From a virus, in IMG/VR virus record IMGVR_UViG_3300024054_000362, positions 124,001 through 188,000 of that record: a DNA stretch of 64,000 bases. One strand, 5' to 3'. The notes under the pieces were generated by a model. That model made no database searches, was not told where the DNA came from, and saw only the letters and a program-made list of their open reading frames with translations. Both the position numbers and the translations under genes were made by a program. This document shows, piece by piece, positions 24,148-32,239 of this stretch (position 1 is the stretch's first letter; every line of letters starts with the position of its first letter).

Positions 24148-24313
24148 CGGTCTGCTCGACACGCTTCGTGGCGGGTTTCCGAAACTGCATCTGTACGTCG
24201 AGAACGTCTTCGAAGACCGTTTCCAGAGCTTCCTCAAGGGCTACGGATTCGTGTTGGTCGACGAGACCTCGTGGCCGCCGTCGTTCATTCTGCCGGCAGG
24301 AGTTCCGTCATGA
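24107..24313 (+). CDS. Small protein of unknown function
   Basis: 68 residues. Helix then beta pattern (FTGLLDTLRGGFPKLHLYV, YGFVLVDETSWPPSFILP). ATGA overlap with the LuxR-type gene supports it. It overlaps the end of the polymerase fragment in another frame. Confidence 0.55.
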   Translation: MSPPGTVKRGSVFTGLLDTLRGGFPKLHLYVENVFEDRFQSFLKGYGFVLVDETSWPPSFILPAGVPS

Positions 24314-24723
24314 GCCTAGAGCACGACGATCGTCACAACCCGCGCGGCTTCGAGAACCCAAACGACGTCGCGCGCATGCACGGCGAACAGTTCTGCGGTG
24401 CCGTCCCCGAAGGCGAGGGTAGTTACCCGCGCCACTGTTTCCACGGCACAGGCGAGAACCTTGCGTGCTGCTGGTGCGGTGACTGCTTCGTCGGCGACAA
24501 CGCACACAGCGTCCACGGCGACAACTTCCACCCATTGACGCCTCGCGAGGTCGAGGTCGTCACGTTGATGGCCGAGGGTCTTTCGAACAAGCTGATCGCC
24601 GAGCGCCTCGACATCAGCGACCACACAGCCAAGTTCCACGTGCGCGCGGTAACCAAGAGGCTCGGGCAACAGACGCGTACGGGTGCAGCTGTCGCTGCGA
24701 TTCGTCGAGGGATCGTTCCATGA
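24310..24723 (+). CDS. LuxR/NarL-type HTH protein with Cys-rich N-terminus
   Basis: 137 residues. The C-terminal 60 form a GerE-type HTH (LTPREVEVVTLMAEGLSNKL, IAERLDISDHTAKFHVRAVT). The N-terminal part has CGAVPEG and CCWCGDC, probably a metal site in place of the usual receiver domain. Likely a DNA-binding regulator of phage genes. Confidence 0.75.
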   Translation: MSLEHDDRHNPRGFENPNDVARMHGEQFCGAVPEGEGSYPRHCFHGTGENLACCWCGDCFVGDNAHSVHGDNFHPLTPREVEVVTLMAEGLSNKLIAERLDISDHTAKFHVRAVTKRLGQQTRTGAAVAAIRRGIVP

Positions 24724-24989
24724 CCGCCGAGAACAAACCGAACCGCGCGGCCAGCAAGTCGATCCAGGCACTGGTCACGCCTGAAGAAGCGGACGCCATC
24801 GAAGTGATCCGCCGCGATCGCAAGATGAGCTTGCGAGACCTCGTCGTCAGCACGATTCTTGGTTCAAAACCGAGCGACGAGATCAAGCGCATCTGCGAGC
24901 TGGAAGCGGCTGTCGTCAACCTCAAAGCCGAGATCGCCGAGCTGCGTCAGACGGTGCTCTATTCATCCTATGGATCGAGGAACCCATGA
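24720..24989 (+). CDS. Small helical, possibly RHH-like DNA-binding protein
   Basis: 89 residues. SIQALVTPEEADAIEVIRRD then KMSLRDLVVSTILG resembles a ribbon-helix-helix unit, followed by a leucine-zipper-like helix (ICELEAAVVNLKAEIAELRQ). A dimeric DNA-binding protein is plausible. Confidence 0.5.
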   Translation: MTAENKPNRAASKSIQALVTPEEADAIEVIRRDRKMSLRDLVVSTILGSKPSDEIKRICELEAAVVNLKAEIAELRQTVLYSSYGSRNP

Positions 24990-25447
24990 TCACCGATGAA
25001 GCGCGCATGACCGTGGAGGCGTTGAACGCGCTCTGCGAAGACGCTCTCGCCGATGATGTTCGAGCTACGCCCGGCCCGTGGGAGTGGTGGACGAGCAACT
25101 CGGTTCGACGTCTGAGTGCGCGGGGCGACGGTGATGTTCTTCATGGATCGAAGCATCCGCTCGACGGTGTCGTCGACATCGTCGGCAACGACCATGACAA
25201 GAACTTCATCGCAGCAGTGCGTACGCGTGAACCGCAAATCGCACAGGCACTTCGCGGCATCTTGCAGATCTTCGAGCACTGCTTCGAGCGCAACCAACTG
25301 TCAGCCGACGGGTTCATTGAGATTCTCGAAGCGAACCGTCGGCTACGTCTCAAGCTCCTCGAAGCTTGCGACCTCGCCGAGAAACTCATCGGGGACCGCG
25401 ATGACCCTCGCATCATCGCACTTCGCCAGGAGGCAGCAAAACGATGA
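24986..25447 (+). CDS. Ead/Ea22-like phage protein
   Basis: 153 residues. The pattern TPGPWEWW near the start, then a central KNFIAAVRTREPQIAQALR, is the layout of small phage proteins of the Ead/Ea22 type, whose function is not established. C-terminus helical. Overlaps neighbours by 4 nt each side. Confidence 0.55.
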   Translation: MITDEARMTVEALNALCEDALADDVRATPGPWEWWTSNSVRRLSARGDGDVLHGSKHPLDGVVDIVGNDHDKNFIAAVRTREPQIAQALRGILQIFEHCFERNQLSADGFIEILEANRRLRLKLLEACDLAEKLIGDRDDPRIIALRQEAAKR

Positions 25448-26232
25448 CGAGCCCACTTCGACTTGGTGTAGCGCTGCCAGCATATGGTTTTCAACTCGAC
25501 GTCGGTCACGCTGCCATGTGGGTGGGCGTGGGCGCCGCCCTCTTCCAGGCTGCGGACAAGGTCGAGTTGGTATCGTTCGTCGAGTACCACGTCAACGGTG
25601 TCGATCTTTGTCGTAACACGGCGCTGTACGACGCGATCGAGGCGGGTTGCGACTGGGTATTCATGATCGACGCGGACACGTTTCATCGTTCGCGTGTTGA
25701 AGGCATCGCTGATGCAGGTGTCGACATCGTTCAAATGATTCGCGACGCTGATCGCAACGCGACGGCCAAGGTCAACGACAAGGGCGACGTCGTGTTGACG
25801 CCGATCCAAGAGCTTTCGAATCGAAACGGTGTCGCGCTCGTGGGGGCACCCGTTCGAGGACGCGGCGGGGACGCGGGCGGTGTTTGCGTCAAATCGGTTC
25901 GCAGCGCGCCGAGCCCGGACGAACCTGGTAGGGACTACTGGGCGACGGGCGAATCGATGGACCTCCAAGATCTCGTCGGCAAGGTCCAGCCTGTTGGCCG
26001 AATCGGCGGGGCCTGCATCGCCGTCAACTGTGGCTGGTTTCGTCGGTTCTGGCCCAAGGCTCCGTGGTTCGTGATGGAGCACGAGTATGCCGAGGGTCGA
26101 CCCTTCAACAAGCGCGGCGAGGACTACTCGATCTGCGACGGCATCTGGTCGCGCGGCGGCGTCGTACTCTGCGATGGTCGCTTCGTGCCGTCGCACGTTG
26201 CGCGTCGCAAGCTCGTCGGAGAGGACTCGTGA
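25444..26232 (+). CDS. Putative GT-A-fold glycosyltransferase
   Basis: 262 residues. LRLGVALPAYGFQLDVG, a VDLCRNTALYDAIEAGCDWV helix and FMIDADTFH with a D-A-D metal/nucleotide-sugar motif near residue 77 match phage glycosyltransferase-like proteins of the GT-A fold. VMEHEYAEGRPFNKRGEDYS supplies the distal acidic region. Substrate unknown: candidates are host surface sugars, virion proteins or modified DNA bases. Confidence 0.65.
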   Translation: MTSPLRLGVALPAYGFQLDVGHAAMWVGVGAALFQAADKVELVSFVEYHVNGVDLCRNTALYDAIEAGCDWVFMIDADTFHRSRVEGIADAGVDIVQMIRDADRNATAKVNDKGDVVLTPIQELSNRNGVALVGAPVRGRGGDAGGVCVKSVRSAPSPDEPGRDYWATGESMDLQDLVGKVQPVGRIGGACIAVNCGWFRRFWPKAPWFVMEHEYAEGRPFNKRGEDYSICDGIWSRGGVVLCDGRFVPSHVARRKLVGEDS

Positions 26233-26528
26233 AGCTCGTCCGGCTTTGGCTGATCGGCTGCCTAGCCGCAGGCGGCTGCAACCTCCTGTTCGAGGCGACG
26301 GCAGCCATCGACGCAACACCTGACGGCGACGGTGCTGCAACGCTGATCGATGCTTCACCGGATGGTCCTGTCGACGCCGGCCCGGACGCTCCACCGGACG
26401 CTTTTGCGTGCACGGTGCACTCTCAGTGCAGCTCGCAGACGCCCGGTACGTGTTGTGTCAGCCCGGGACCCGGCGGCATCTGTGCTGAGGGCATCGTCAT
26501 CGGTGGTGTTTGCGTTCCGCCCACCTGA
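26229..26528 (+). CDS. Lipoprotein with Asp/Pro/Ala linker
   Basis: 99 residues from GTG. A signal peptide ends in the lipobox LAAGGC (VRLWLIGCLAAGGC), so it should be lipid-anchored. The linker is built of D-A-x-P-D-G units (DASPDGPVDAGPDAPPDA), then a Cys-rich C-terminus (CSSQTPGTCCVSPGPGGICA). That linker style is common in Myxococcota lipoproteins and is the best host clue here. A surface-exclusion or lysis role is possible. Confidence 0.75.
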   Translation: MKLVRLWLIGCLAAGGCNLLFEATAAIDATPDGDGAATLIDASPDGPVDAGPDAPPDAFACTVHSQCSSQTPGTCCVSPGPGGICAEGIVIGGVCVPPT

Positions 26529-26602
26529 TCGCGCACACGATCGGCCATCGCAACACGCTCTTGACTTGTTTAGCTATACCCGGCATCCTTCTTGTCAAGA
26601 GC
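26528..26602 (+). promoter_or_regulatory. Palindrome and long inverted repeat before 26640 gene
   Basis: GATCGCGCACACGATC (26528-26543) is a variant palindrome at the end of the lipoprotein gene. Downstream, GCTCTTGAC (26558-26566) and GTCAAGAGC (26594-26602) form a perfect 9-bp inverted repeat with a 27-nt loop. Either operator pair or terminator-like stem; no T-tract follows. Confidence 0.5.
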
Positions 26603-26639
26603 AGAAAGGGCCGCCTTCCAGCATCGCGGCGTTGCGCGC

Positions 26640-27167
26640 ATGAGTAGTACCGTTCGAGTTTTGAATTCCGTTGAGACCTTACGTACGACCGCTCACGACG
26701 TCGCGAACGTCTTGTGCACCAGCGACATCGTAGGAGAGTGCTACCTCGGCGGTAAGCACACCTGCTTCGCAAGGCAGGGACGGAAGCCGTTGCCCTTGTA
26801 CAAGGTCGCCGAGTTGTGCGAGCGCTGCGCGGCGACATGGCATGCCGTCATGGCCGCATCACTACTCGACTCGGTCGTGATCGGTCAGCAGTTCCTCGTC
26901 GGAGACAGCGTGACCGTTATGGCGTCGACCGGCGTTGCCGTCCACGGAAAGTCCGTGCCAGGACGTCACAAGCCCGGATCTGAAAACAGTGATCTAGTTC
27001 TGCCTGTCGAGATTCGCGCGATCGCGCCGAATCCTGCGGGCGCATACACGTCTGAAGAGCGCCGCCTGCTCGCAAAGTTCTACCAATCTGCACCACGCGC
27101 TGCGAAGTCAGCGTTCAACGCACGCTTCCACGTCAAGGCCTGGCAGATGCGGGACTGGGCGAAATAG
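26640..27167 (+). CDS. Protein of unknown function with Cys pair
   Basis: 175 residues. CTSDIVGECYLGGKHTCFAR and ELCERCAATW suggest a metal site in the first half; the C-terminus is helical and basic. Starts a new operon after the 26528-26602 control region. Not recognised. Confidence 0.6.
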   Translation: MSSTVRVLNSVETLRTTAHDVANVLCTSDIVGECYLGGKHTCFARQGRKPLPLYKVAELCERCAATWHAVMAASLLDSVVIGQQFLVGDSVTVMASTGVAVHGKSVPGRHKPGSENSDLVLPVEIRAIAPNPAGAYTSEERRLLAKFYQSAPRAAKSAFNARFHVKAWQMRDWAK

Positions 27168-27176
27168 GGAGAGACC

Positions 27177-27584
27177 ATGCCGAACCTCAAGCACCTCGCG
27201 ACGAATTCTCGCGTCCGAAACATTTTTCAGAAGCACCTCAGCGCGCTGACGCGCGATCTCGTCGCACTTTCGCAGATGCAGACGCAAGAGCTAACCGAAG
27301 AGCTGACAACTGCGATGCTCGCGAACTGGGGGCTCACGAACGAAGATCTGCAGCTCCAATCTGTCGGTCCGGTGGTGGAGTTGCATGCGCTCGTGCCATC
27401 GGCGTTGATCTACGACACCGAAACGCGACGATGGACGTGCCCGCGCTGTCACGTGTTCTCGGATCACCGACGAAGATCCGTGACAGCGCACCTGCGTTTC
27501 TGCAAGGCTGAGCCTCCTGTGGCATCGATCCCGCTGCGAAATGTGCCGCGGAAGAAGCCCCGCCCCGTCAAGAAGACCACATGA
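27177..27584 (+). CDS. C2H2-type zinc-finger-like protein
   Basis: 135 residues. Helical N-terminal 80 residues, then a CPRCHVFSDHRRRSVTAHLR finger ending in FC, and a Pro/Lys-rich tail. Lies immediately before the recombinase-like gene with ATGA overlap, so it may be a DNA-binding partner. Confidence 0.6.
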   Translation: MPNLKHLATNSRVRNIFQKHLSALTRDLVALSQMQTQELTEELTTAMLANWGLTNEDLQLQSVGPVVELHALVPSALIYDTETRRWTCPRCHVFSDHRRRSVTAHLRFCKAEPPVASIPLRNVPRKKPRPVKKTT

Positions 27585-28516
27585 CCACACTCGAAACGGC
27601 TGTCACGCGAAGCAGAAACCTCCGGCCTCGGACGAAGCAGTTGTACTTGCAACACGTCCGTGCGTTCCTGACCTTCGTTCGCGAAACGAAGGCGGGTACG
27701 GATACTCAGAAGGACATCGCCGAGGTTGCGATCACGGATGCTGACTTCACGCAGGAAGTTGTTGTCGCGTGGTGCGACGACATGCGCAGCCGGAAGATCA
27801 AGCCACAGAGCGTCAACGTCGCGCTCAACGCACTTCGTTACGCGGCAGATCGCGCCGACTGCAAGAAGTTCGTCGACGGTGTCGACCGTCTTCCTGTGCG
27901 ACAACATCGAACGCCTTCACAAGCGAAGGCTGCTCGTGCTCTCACGTGGAGCGAAGGCAAGCGTTTGGTCGCCGCGTGTGACGGGTTGCGAGGCCGGGAT
28001 CTTCGCGACAACGCCATCATCACTCTCGGTTTGCGCACAGGAATGTTGCGTTTTTCGATGTGTCAACTCACGTTCGAGGATATCGAGGACAACTCGTTGA
28101 CCTTCACCAAGAAAGGCGGCGGACGGCACTCGATCGTTCTCGACGCCGTAACCTATGCTGCCTTGCGTGCGTGGATGGACTGGCTGACCGCGCGTGATGA
28201 GGAACAAGGACCCGTGTTTCGTTCTCTCGGACGGCAACGCATCAGCCTCGACGACGACGTGTCGATCGGAGCGCAGCTGACGCCCGACGGGCTATACCGC
28301 GCACTTCAACTACGCGCCAAGGAAGCAGGTCTCGGGGATCTTCGACCACACGTTTTTCGAAAGACGTTTTTGGCATGGGTCAAGCGTGCAGGCGCGAGGC
28401 CACAACAGATCGAGGCAGTGACGGGTCACAAGTCTGACGGTATCGGCGATAGCGACGACGCGGGTGAAGAGGCAGCAAACCTGCTGCTGCCCGATTGGGA
28501 CGGAAACCTCAAGTGA
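27581..28516 (+). CDS. Tyrosine-recombinase-fold protein lacking the catalytic tyrosine
   Basis: 311 residues. An N-terminal SAM-like core-binding domain (YLQHVRAFLTFVRETKAG) is followed by the catalytic fold: TGMLRFSM around Arg I, FTKKGGGRHSIVL with the Lys strand, HVFRKTFLAWVK for H-x-x-R, and TGHKS for the second His. Where the nucleophilic Tyr should follow there is only GIGDSDDAGEEAANLLLPDW, with no Tyr to the end. It may be a dead integrase, a DNA-binding protein, or act with a Tyr supplied in trans. Confidence 0.8.
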   Translation: MTTLETAVTRSRNLRPRTKQLYLQHVRAFLTFVRETKAGTDTQKDIAEVAITDADFTQEVVVAWCDDMRSRKIKPQSVNVALNALRYAADRADCKKFVDGVDRLPVRQHRTPSQAKAARALTWSEGKRLVAACDGLRGRDLRDNAIITLGLRTGMLRFSMCQLTFEDIEDNSLTFTKKGGGRHSIVLDAVTYAALRAWMDWLTARDEEQGPVFRSLGRQRISLDDDVSIGAQLTPDGLYRALQLRAKEAGLGDLRPHVFRKTFLAWVKRAGARPQQIEAVTGHKSDGIGDSDDAGEEAANLLLPDWDGNLK

Positions 28517-28944
28517 GACCACAAGGTGGTGGCAAAGAGGCCGAGACGACTCCCTACCGTAAGGTGAAGTTGATCGGCCACCCGTTAGCACACGCCGATG
28601 GCGTGGTTTACCTCCATCGGCTCAACCTGTGGAACAAGATCGGCGCCGGTATCCACCCTTGTCATTGGTGTGGAACCGCCGTCGTGTGGAACGGTGACTA
28701 CAAGGAGCGCTTGGTCACGGACCATCTCGATGGAGATGGTTGGAACAACGTTCCGAGCAACTTAGTTCCGTCATGCATCGGTTGCAATGTTGCACGATTG
28801 ATGCGTGCGTCGTCTGCGTGCGAGAACGGCCATCCTTGGACTGAGAAGAGCACGTACATTCGTACCGATGGGGGTCGTATGTGCCGTCTTTGTGCACGCG
28901 TTCGAGACGCGCGTCGTCGAGCGCGCAGAAAGCTGGCAACGTGA
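28513..28944 (+). CDS. HNH endonuclease
   Basis: 143 residues from GTG. HPCHWCGTAVVWNG, then LVTDHLDGDGWNNVPSNLVP and SCIGCNVAR, form a Cys4-HNH core. A C-terminal extra zinc site (CENGHPWTEKSTYIR, CRLCARVR) resembles DNA-binding modules of homing nucleases. Overlaps the recombinase gene by 4 nt. Confidence 0.85.
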   Translation: MRPQGGGKEAETTPYRKVKLIGHPLAHADGVVYLHRLNLWNKIGAGIHPCHWCGTAVVWNGDYKERLVTDHLDGDGWNNVPSNLVPSCIGCNVARLMRASSACENGHPWTEKSTYIRTDGGRMCRLCARVRDARRRARRKLAT

Positions 28945-29690
28945 AGTTGCGCAAGCCATGTGAGTCGTGTCCTTGGCGCGTCGACGCACCGAGAGCGCAC
29001 TGGGATCCGACGCACTTCGAGGAGATCTGGCGCAACTGTCAAGACGACGGCATGAACATGATGCTGTGCCACAAGGCGAACAAGATGCCGGAGGGGGCAC
29101 CATCGACAGAGAAGCCAATCTGCCAAGGCTGGATTCGTGTGATGGGGTTCGATGCGATCGGCGTTCGTCTTGCTGCCATGGGTGGTCGCGTGACGCTCGC
29201 CGAGGTCGAAGACAAGACGTCCGTCGAACTGTTCCCGACGTTCGCGGCGATGCTCGAAGCGAATCGCATCGCCCCGCCGCGTCGCAATCGTTGGGGCAAC
29301 GACATCGTCGATGCACTCCAGAACCGTTGGGTGCATCGACGACAGTACACCCGCGAAGAAACCCCCGAGGAAGATCTTCCCGTGAAGAACAAGACGAAGA
29401 ACAGCCAGCCGATCGACATCCAGACCGGATCGCGTTGGAAGCATCGGAAGAACAAGCGCGTGGCGACGGTCGTCTCCGGCTTCCGACCGGAACCGTCGAT
29501 GTTGCTCTACGAACTGGACAGCCGTCGAGCGTCTCGTGACGACGGCGACGACGCGTACGAGGAGCTGGCGAAGACGGCGCGCGAGCTTCGTCAGCAGATC
29601 CTCTACAAGTGCATCAAGAAAACCGGCCGACATGTAGCAACGTGCTCGATCACCGTCGAGAAGTTCCTTCAAACGTTTACGCCGGCCTGA
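28941..29690 (+). CDS. CPWR-motif protein (DUF6283-like), longer copy
   Basis: 249 residues from GTG. The first 75 residues repeat the 22320 pattern: PCESCPWR, MMLCHKANK, ICQGW. The remaining two thirds are unrelated: a basic region, a beta segment RWKHRKNKRVATVV and a helical C-terminus. Function unknown. Confidence 0.65.
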   Translation: MKLRKPCESCPWRVDAPRAHWDPTHFEEIWRNCQDDGMNMMLCHKANKMPEGAPSTEKPICQGWIRVMGFDAIGVRLAAMGGRVTLAEVEDKTSVELFPTFAAMLEANRIAPPRRNRWGNDIVDALQNRWVHRRQYTREETPEEDLPVKNKTKNSQPIDIQTGSRWKHRKNKRVATVVSGFRPEPSMLLYELDSRRASRDDGDDAYEELAKTARELRQQILYKCIKKTGRHVATCSITVEKFLQTFTPA

Positions 29691-29692
29691 CC

Positions 29693-29887
29693 ATGCATCG
29701 CATCGGTCAAGTTGCACATCTTGCCTTCATCGACATCGACCGCGAGTCGCTTCGGCGCGGCGGTACGACTCGGTTCGCGACTTGTTGTTGCGGCTGGCGA
29801 GGTCCGTCGCGCGCGACGTTGGAGCTTGCCACCGACGATGCTTTGCAGCATGAAGGCTCCGACATGTGGATCACTTCCAAGCCGTAG
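29693..29887 (+). CDS. Small Cys-containing protein
   Basis: 64 residues with FATCCCGWRG, a possible half zinc site. ATG two nt after the previous stop. Not recognised. Confidence 0.5.
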   Translation: MHRIGQVAHLAFIDIDRESLRRGGTTRFATCCCGWRGPSRATLELATDDALQHEGSDMWITSKP

Positions 29888-29897
29888 AAAGGGAACC

Positions 29898-30425
29898 ATG
29901 GGCGCGCACATCGTTGGTGGACAGTTTCAGAGTGACAAGTACCCGACCTGCCCGCCGGGCAAGGTCCCGCTGAGCGTCAAGGACAAGACGGCGCAAGATC
30001 TTCTTTGGGAGTACTCACACCGTCGTCGGTCCGTCGATCCGGAATTCTCCGACGATCTCCAGACGGCGCTTCTCGCGGCGGGCTACAAACCACCGACGAA
30101 CGAGAGCGTACTTGCGACGGCGGTTCGCGCCGTCCTCAAGGAGTGGGACGAGGGGACGTTGAGCAAGGGTGCTTTCGAGCACCGCATGCGCGAGACGATC
30201 AGTCACTTCGCGCGCGTGTACTTCCACAAGGACGGCGATCTGGATAAGCTCGTCCTCGTCGCTAAGCTCGCCTACAAGTTCAAGCGCGGCATGCAGGCGT
30301 TCTTCATCGGCGGCAAAGGTGTCACGCCGTTCTGGGAGGCGATCGAGAACCTCCCCAGCAGCCTTCTCAACGAGGCGTTCCGCGAGATTCAGGAAGCCGA
30401 AGCATCGAAAGAGAACGTGCCGTGA
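29898..30425 (+). CDS. Helical protein of unknown function
   Basis: 175 residues. AAAGGGAACC precedes the ATG. Mostly helical (TAQDLLWEYSHRRRSVD, LDKLVLVAKLAYKFKRGMQA). Not recognised. Overlaps the next gene by GTGA. Confidence 0.65.
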   Translation: MGAHIVGGQFQSDKYPTCPPGKVPLSVKDKTAQDLLWEYSHRRRSVDPEFSDDLQTALLAAGYKPPTNESVLATAVRAVLKEWDEGTLSKGAFEHRMRETISHFARVYFHKDGDLDKLVLVAKLAYKFKRGMQAFFIGGKGVTPFWEAIENLPSSLLNEAFREIQEAEASKENVP

Positions 30426-30619
30426 AGCGTCGACGCACCAGCTGGGCGAACGAACTGCCGTACTACGTCATCACCAAGGGCGGCAAGATCATGCGAATCC
30501 CGTACGAAGAATTCAAGCCGATCGACCCGACGCGGCCGTTCCACACGTACGACTACGCGACTGTGGAGAAGCTCATGCTGGAGAGACTTCGAGGAGGAAA
30601 GATCAATGGCGGTACGTGA
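30422..30619 (+). CDS. Small protein of unknown function
   Basis: 65 residues from GTG. ELPYYVITKGGKIMRIPYEE is a beta hairpin region. Overlaps the next gene by 14 nt; AGGAGG for that gene lies within its end. Confidence 0.6.
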   Translation: MKRRRTSWANELPYYVITKGGKIMRIPYEEFKPIDPTRPFHTYDYATVEKLMLERLRGGKINGGT

Positions 30620-30986
30620 AGACCAGGCGGTTACCATGACCGCGAAGGCGCCGATGCGTCTCGACGACAAGTTCCACGCTCTCACACGGTTCGTGACGCG
30701 CTGGTGGCCGTTGACGGCGACCGAACGCCGGCACGGGCACGCGCGGGACAAGGCCATGAAGCTTCGCGCCGACGAGCTAATGGCGGCCGTCTGCAGTCGC
30801 GCGGTCTTCGTCGAGACCGTTCCCGACGAGTGCCAGAGCATCTGGTCGTTCGTCGTCTGTGCTGGCCCCAACAAGGGTCGCACCGCGCTCATGGTCGTGT
30901 CGTTCGACGGGACCGTTCGAACGGTGCTACCGCCGGACACGCGTCGGCCGACGCGCTACCGACCGAAGAAAGCCAAGTCGAAGTGA
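30606..30986 (+). CDS. Protein of unknown function
   Basis: 126 residues. AGGAGG is 7-8 nt before the ATG. Beta-rich C-terminal half (IWSFVVCAGPNKGRTALMVV) with a basic tail (RYRPKKAKSK). Not recognised. Confidence 0.6.
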   Translation: MAVREDQAVTMTAKAPMRLDDKFHALTRFVTRWWPLTATERRHGHARDKAMKLRADELMAAVCSRAVFVETVPDECQSIWSFVVCAGPNKGRTALMVVSFDGTVRTVLPPDTRRPTRYRPKKAKSK

Positions 30987-31171
30987 TGACCCTGGCGATC
31001 GGATGGGTCGTGCTGCACAGCGCGATCTGGACTTCGCGACGTCTTCGTCGCCGGCATGGCCACGAGCCGCGACTCTGGCCGGTTCGCGTTCGCGACGTTC
31101 CGACTGGGGTCGTCCGCCACGAACTGTGGAAGTACGACGACAAGCTTCAAAGAGAGGTTCCGCGATGCTGA
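30986..31171 (+). CDS. Small basic protein with N-terminal hydrophobic segment
   Basis: 61 residues. LAIGWVVLHSAIW may be a short membrane segment, followed by RRLRRRHGHEPR. ATG overlaps the previous TGA by one base. Not recognised. Confidence 0.5.
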   Translation: MTLAIGWVVLHSAIWTSRRLRRRHGHEPRLWPVRVRDVPTGVVRHELWKYDDKLQREVPRC

Positions 31172-31635
31172 TCGAGCGCAAGTACACGTTGGAGCGCGAC
31201 GACGAGAACGGCTACTGGATGCTGCTCCACGACGGCGTCGGGATGGCCAAAAGCAAGTCGCGGAACGTGCTCAAGCGAATACGCGATGCACTCGAAGCCG
31301 TTGAGGGCGGTGGCGTCTACGGCCTTACCGTGGAGGCGGCATACGATCACAGACGCGGCGTCGTGCTCGCGTTGCAAGGCGCCCACCTCATCGTTCGTAC
31401 GTCGACCGGCCAGCTCGAAGACTGGAACGCGACCGGTTGTCACGTCGTCGAGCCTGCACGTCCCGACAAAGCCACGCCGTGGAACGATCCCGCGATCGGG
31501 GTGCTGTCTGCTGTTGCCCTGCTCAAACGTTGCCTCGCGTATGGCATCAGCACGCAACACGCCGAGGGCCAGGAAATCGTCGATGACGTGCGAGCGTTTC
31601 TGAAGGCCCGCGAGGACGCGCAACCCGTACCATGA
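31165..31635 (+). CDS. Protein of unknown function
   Basis: 156 residues, preceded by AAAGAGAGG. Beta start (YTLERDDENGYWMLLHDGV), a central strand pair (GVVLALQGAHLIVRTSTGQ) and a helical C-terminus. Not recognised. Confidence 0.65.
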   Translation: MLIERKYTLERDDENGYWMLLHDGVGMAKSKSRNVLKRIRDALEAVEGGGVYGLTVEAAYDHRRGVVLALQGAHLIVRTSTGQLEDWNATGCHVVEPARPDKATPWNDPAIGVLSAVALLKRCLAYGISTQHAEGQEIVDDVRAFLKAREDAQPVP

Positions 31636-32039
31636 AAGACCCGATGTCCGAAGCTGCCACGAGAGTCACGCAGAAGATCAAGCCGGCGAAGTCTCGCGAC
31701 TCCGCTGCGAACCTGTCGACGGCGCAACACCCGCCGCAGCTCACGTTCGAACAGCTGACCGATGTCGTCAGTGAGGCGGCGGGTTACAGCAACGGCGCCG
31801 ACATCACGTTCGTGGCGTCGAGATCGTTGCCTCGCACGGTTCGTGCGACGGTGACGATCCACGGCACCACGACTGTTCTGGCGGCGGGAGGAACCGATCA
31901 TCGACAAGCGCTCATCGCGCTGTTGACGGTCATCGAGAAACACCATCGGGACTCGCTCCAGTGGCACAAGGAGCGCTGCACAGGGGCGCGTGCGCTGCTC
32001 GACAGGTACGGGCTCTTCTACCAGAAGAGCAACCTGTGA
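31632..32039 (+). CDS. Protein of unknown function
   Basis: 135 residues in ATGA overlap with the upstream gene. Thr/Val-rich central strands (VRATVTIHGTTTVLAAGG) flanked by helices. Not recognised. Confidence 0.6.
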   Translation: MKDPMSEAATRVTQKIKPAKSRDSAANLSTAQHPPQLTFEQLTDVVSEAAGYSNGADITFVASRSLPRTVRATVTIHGTTTVLAAGGTDHRQALIALLTVIEKHHRDSLQWHKERCTGARALLDRYGLFYQKSNL

Positions 32040-32239
32040 GCACCGAAGAGACTCCAGACGGATGGGTGTTCTACACGCAGGCGAGCCGACTGATCCATCA
32101 GTATGGCCGCGACGGCGCGCTCAAGGCCGTCAAGAAGAACGTCAAGAAGGCCGTTAGCGAAGCTCAGGAAGATTTCTGGATCGCCGTCGGTGATCTGATC
32201 GAAGAGACCTGTACCCGAACCAGCGAGGAGCTTGCATGA
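32036..32239 (+). CDS. Small helical protein of unknown function
   Basis: 67 residues from GTG in a GTGA overlap. Helical with Lys repeats (DGALKAVKKNVKKAVSEAQE). Not recognised. Confidence 0.55.
   Translation: MSTEETPDGWVFYTQASRLIHQYGRDGALKAVKKNVKKAVSEAQEDFWIAVGDLIEETCTRTSEELA

Noticed and set aside
25141-26394. Minus-strand 417-residue open frame
   Set aside because: Covers two convincing plus-strand genes (Ead-like and glycosyltransferase-like) that overlap by ATGA; the residue pattern is Arg/His-rich shadow.
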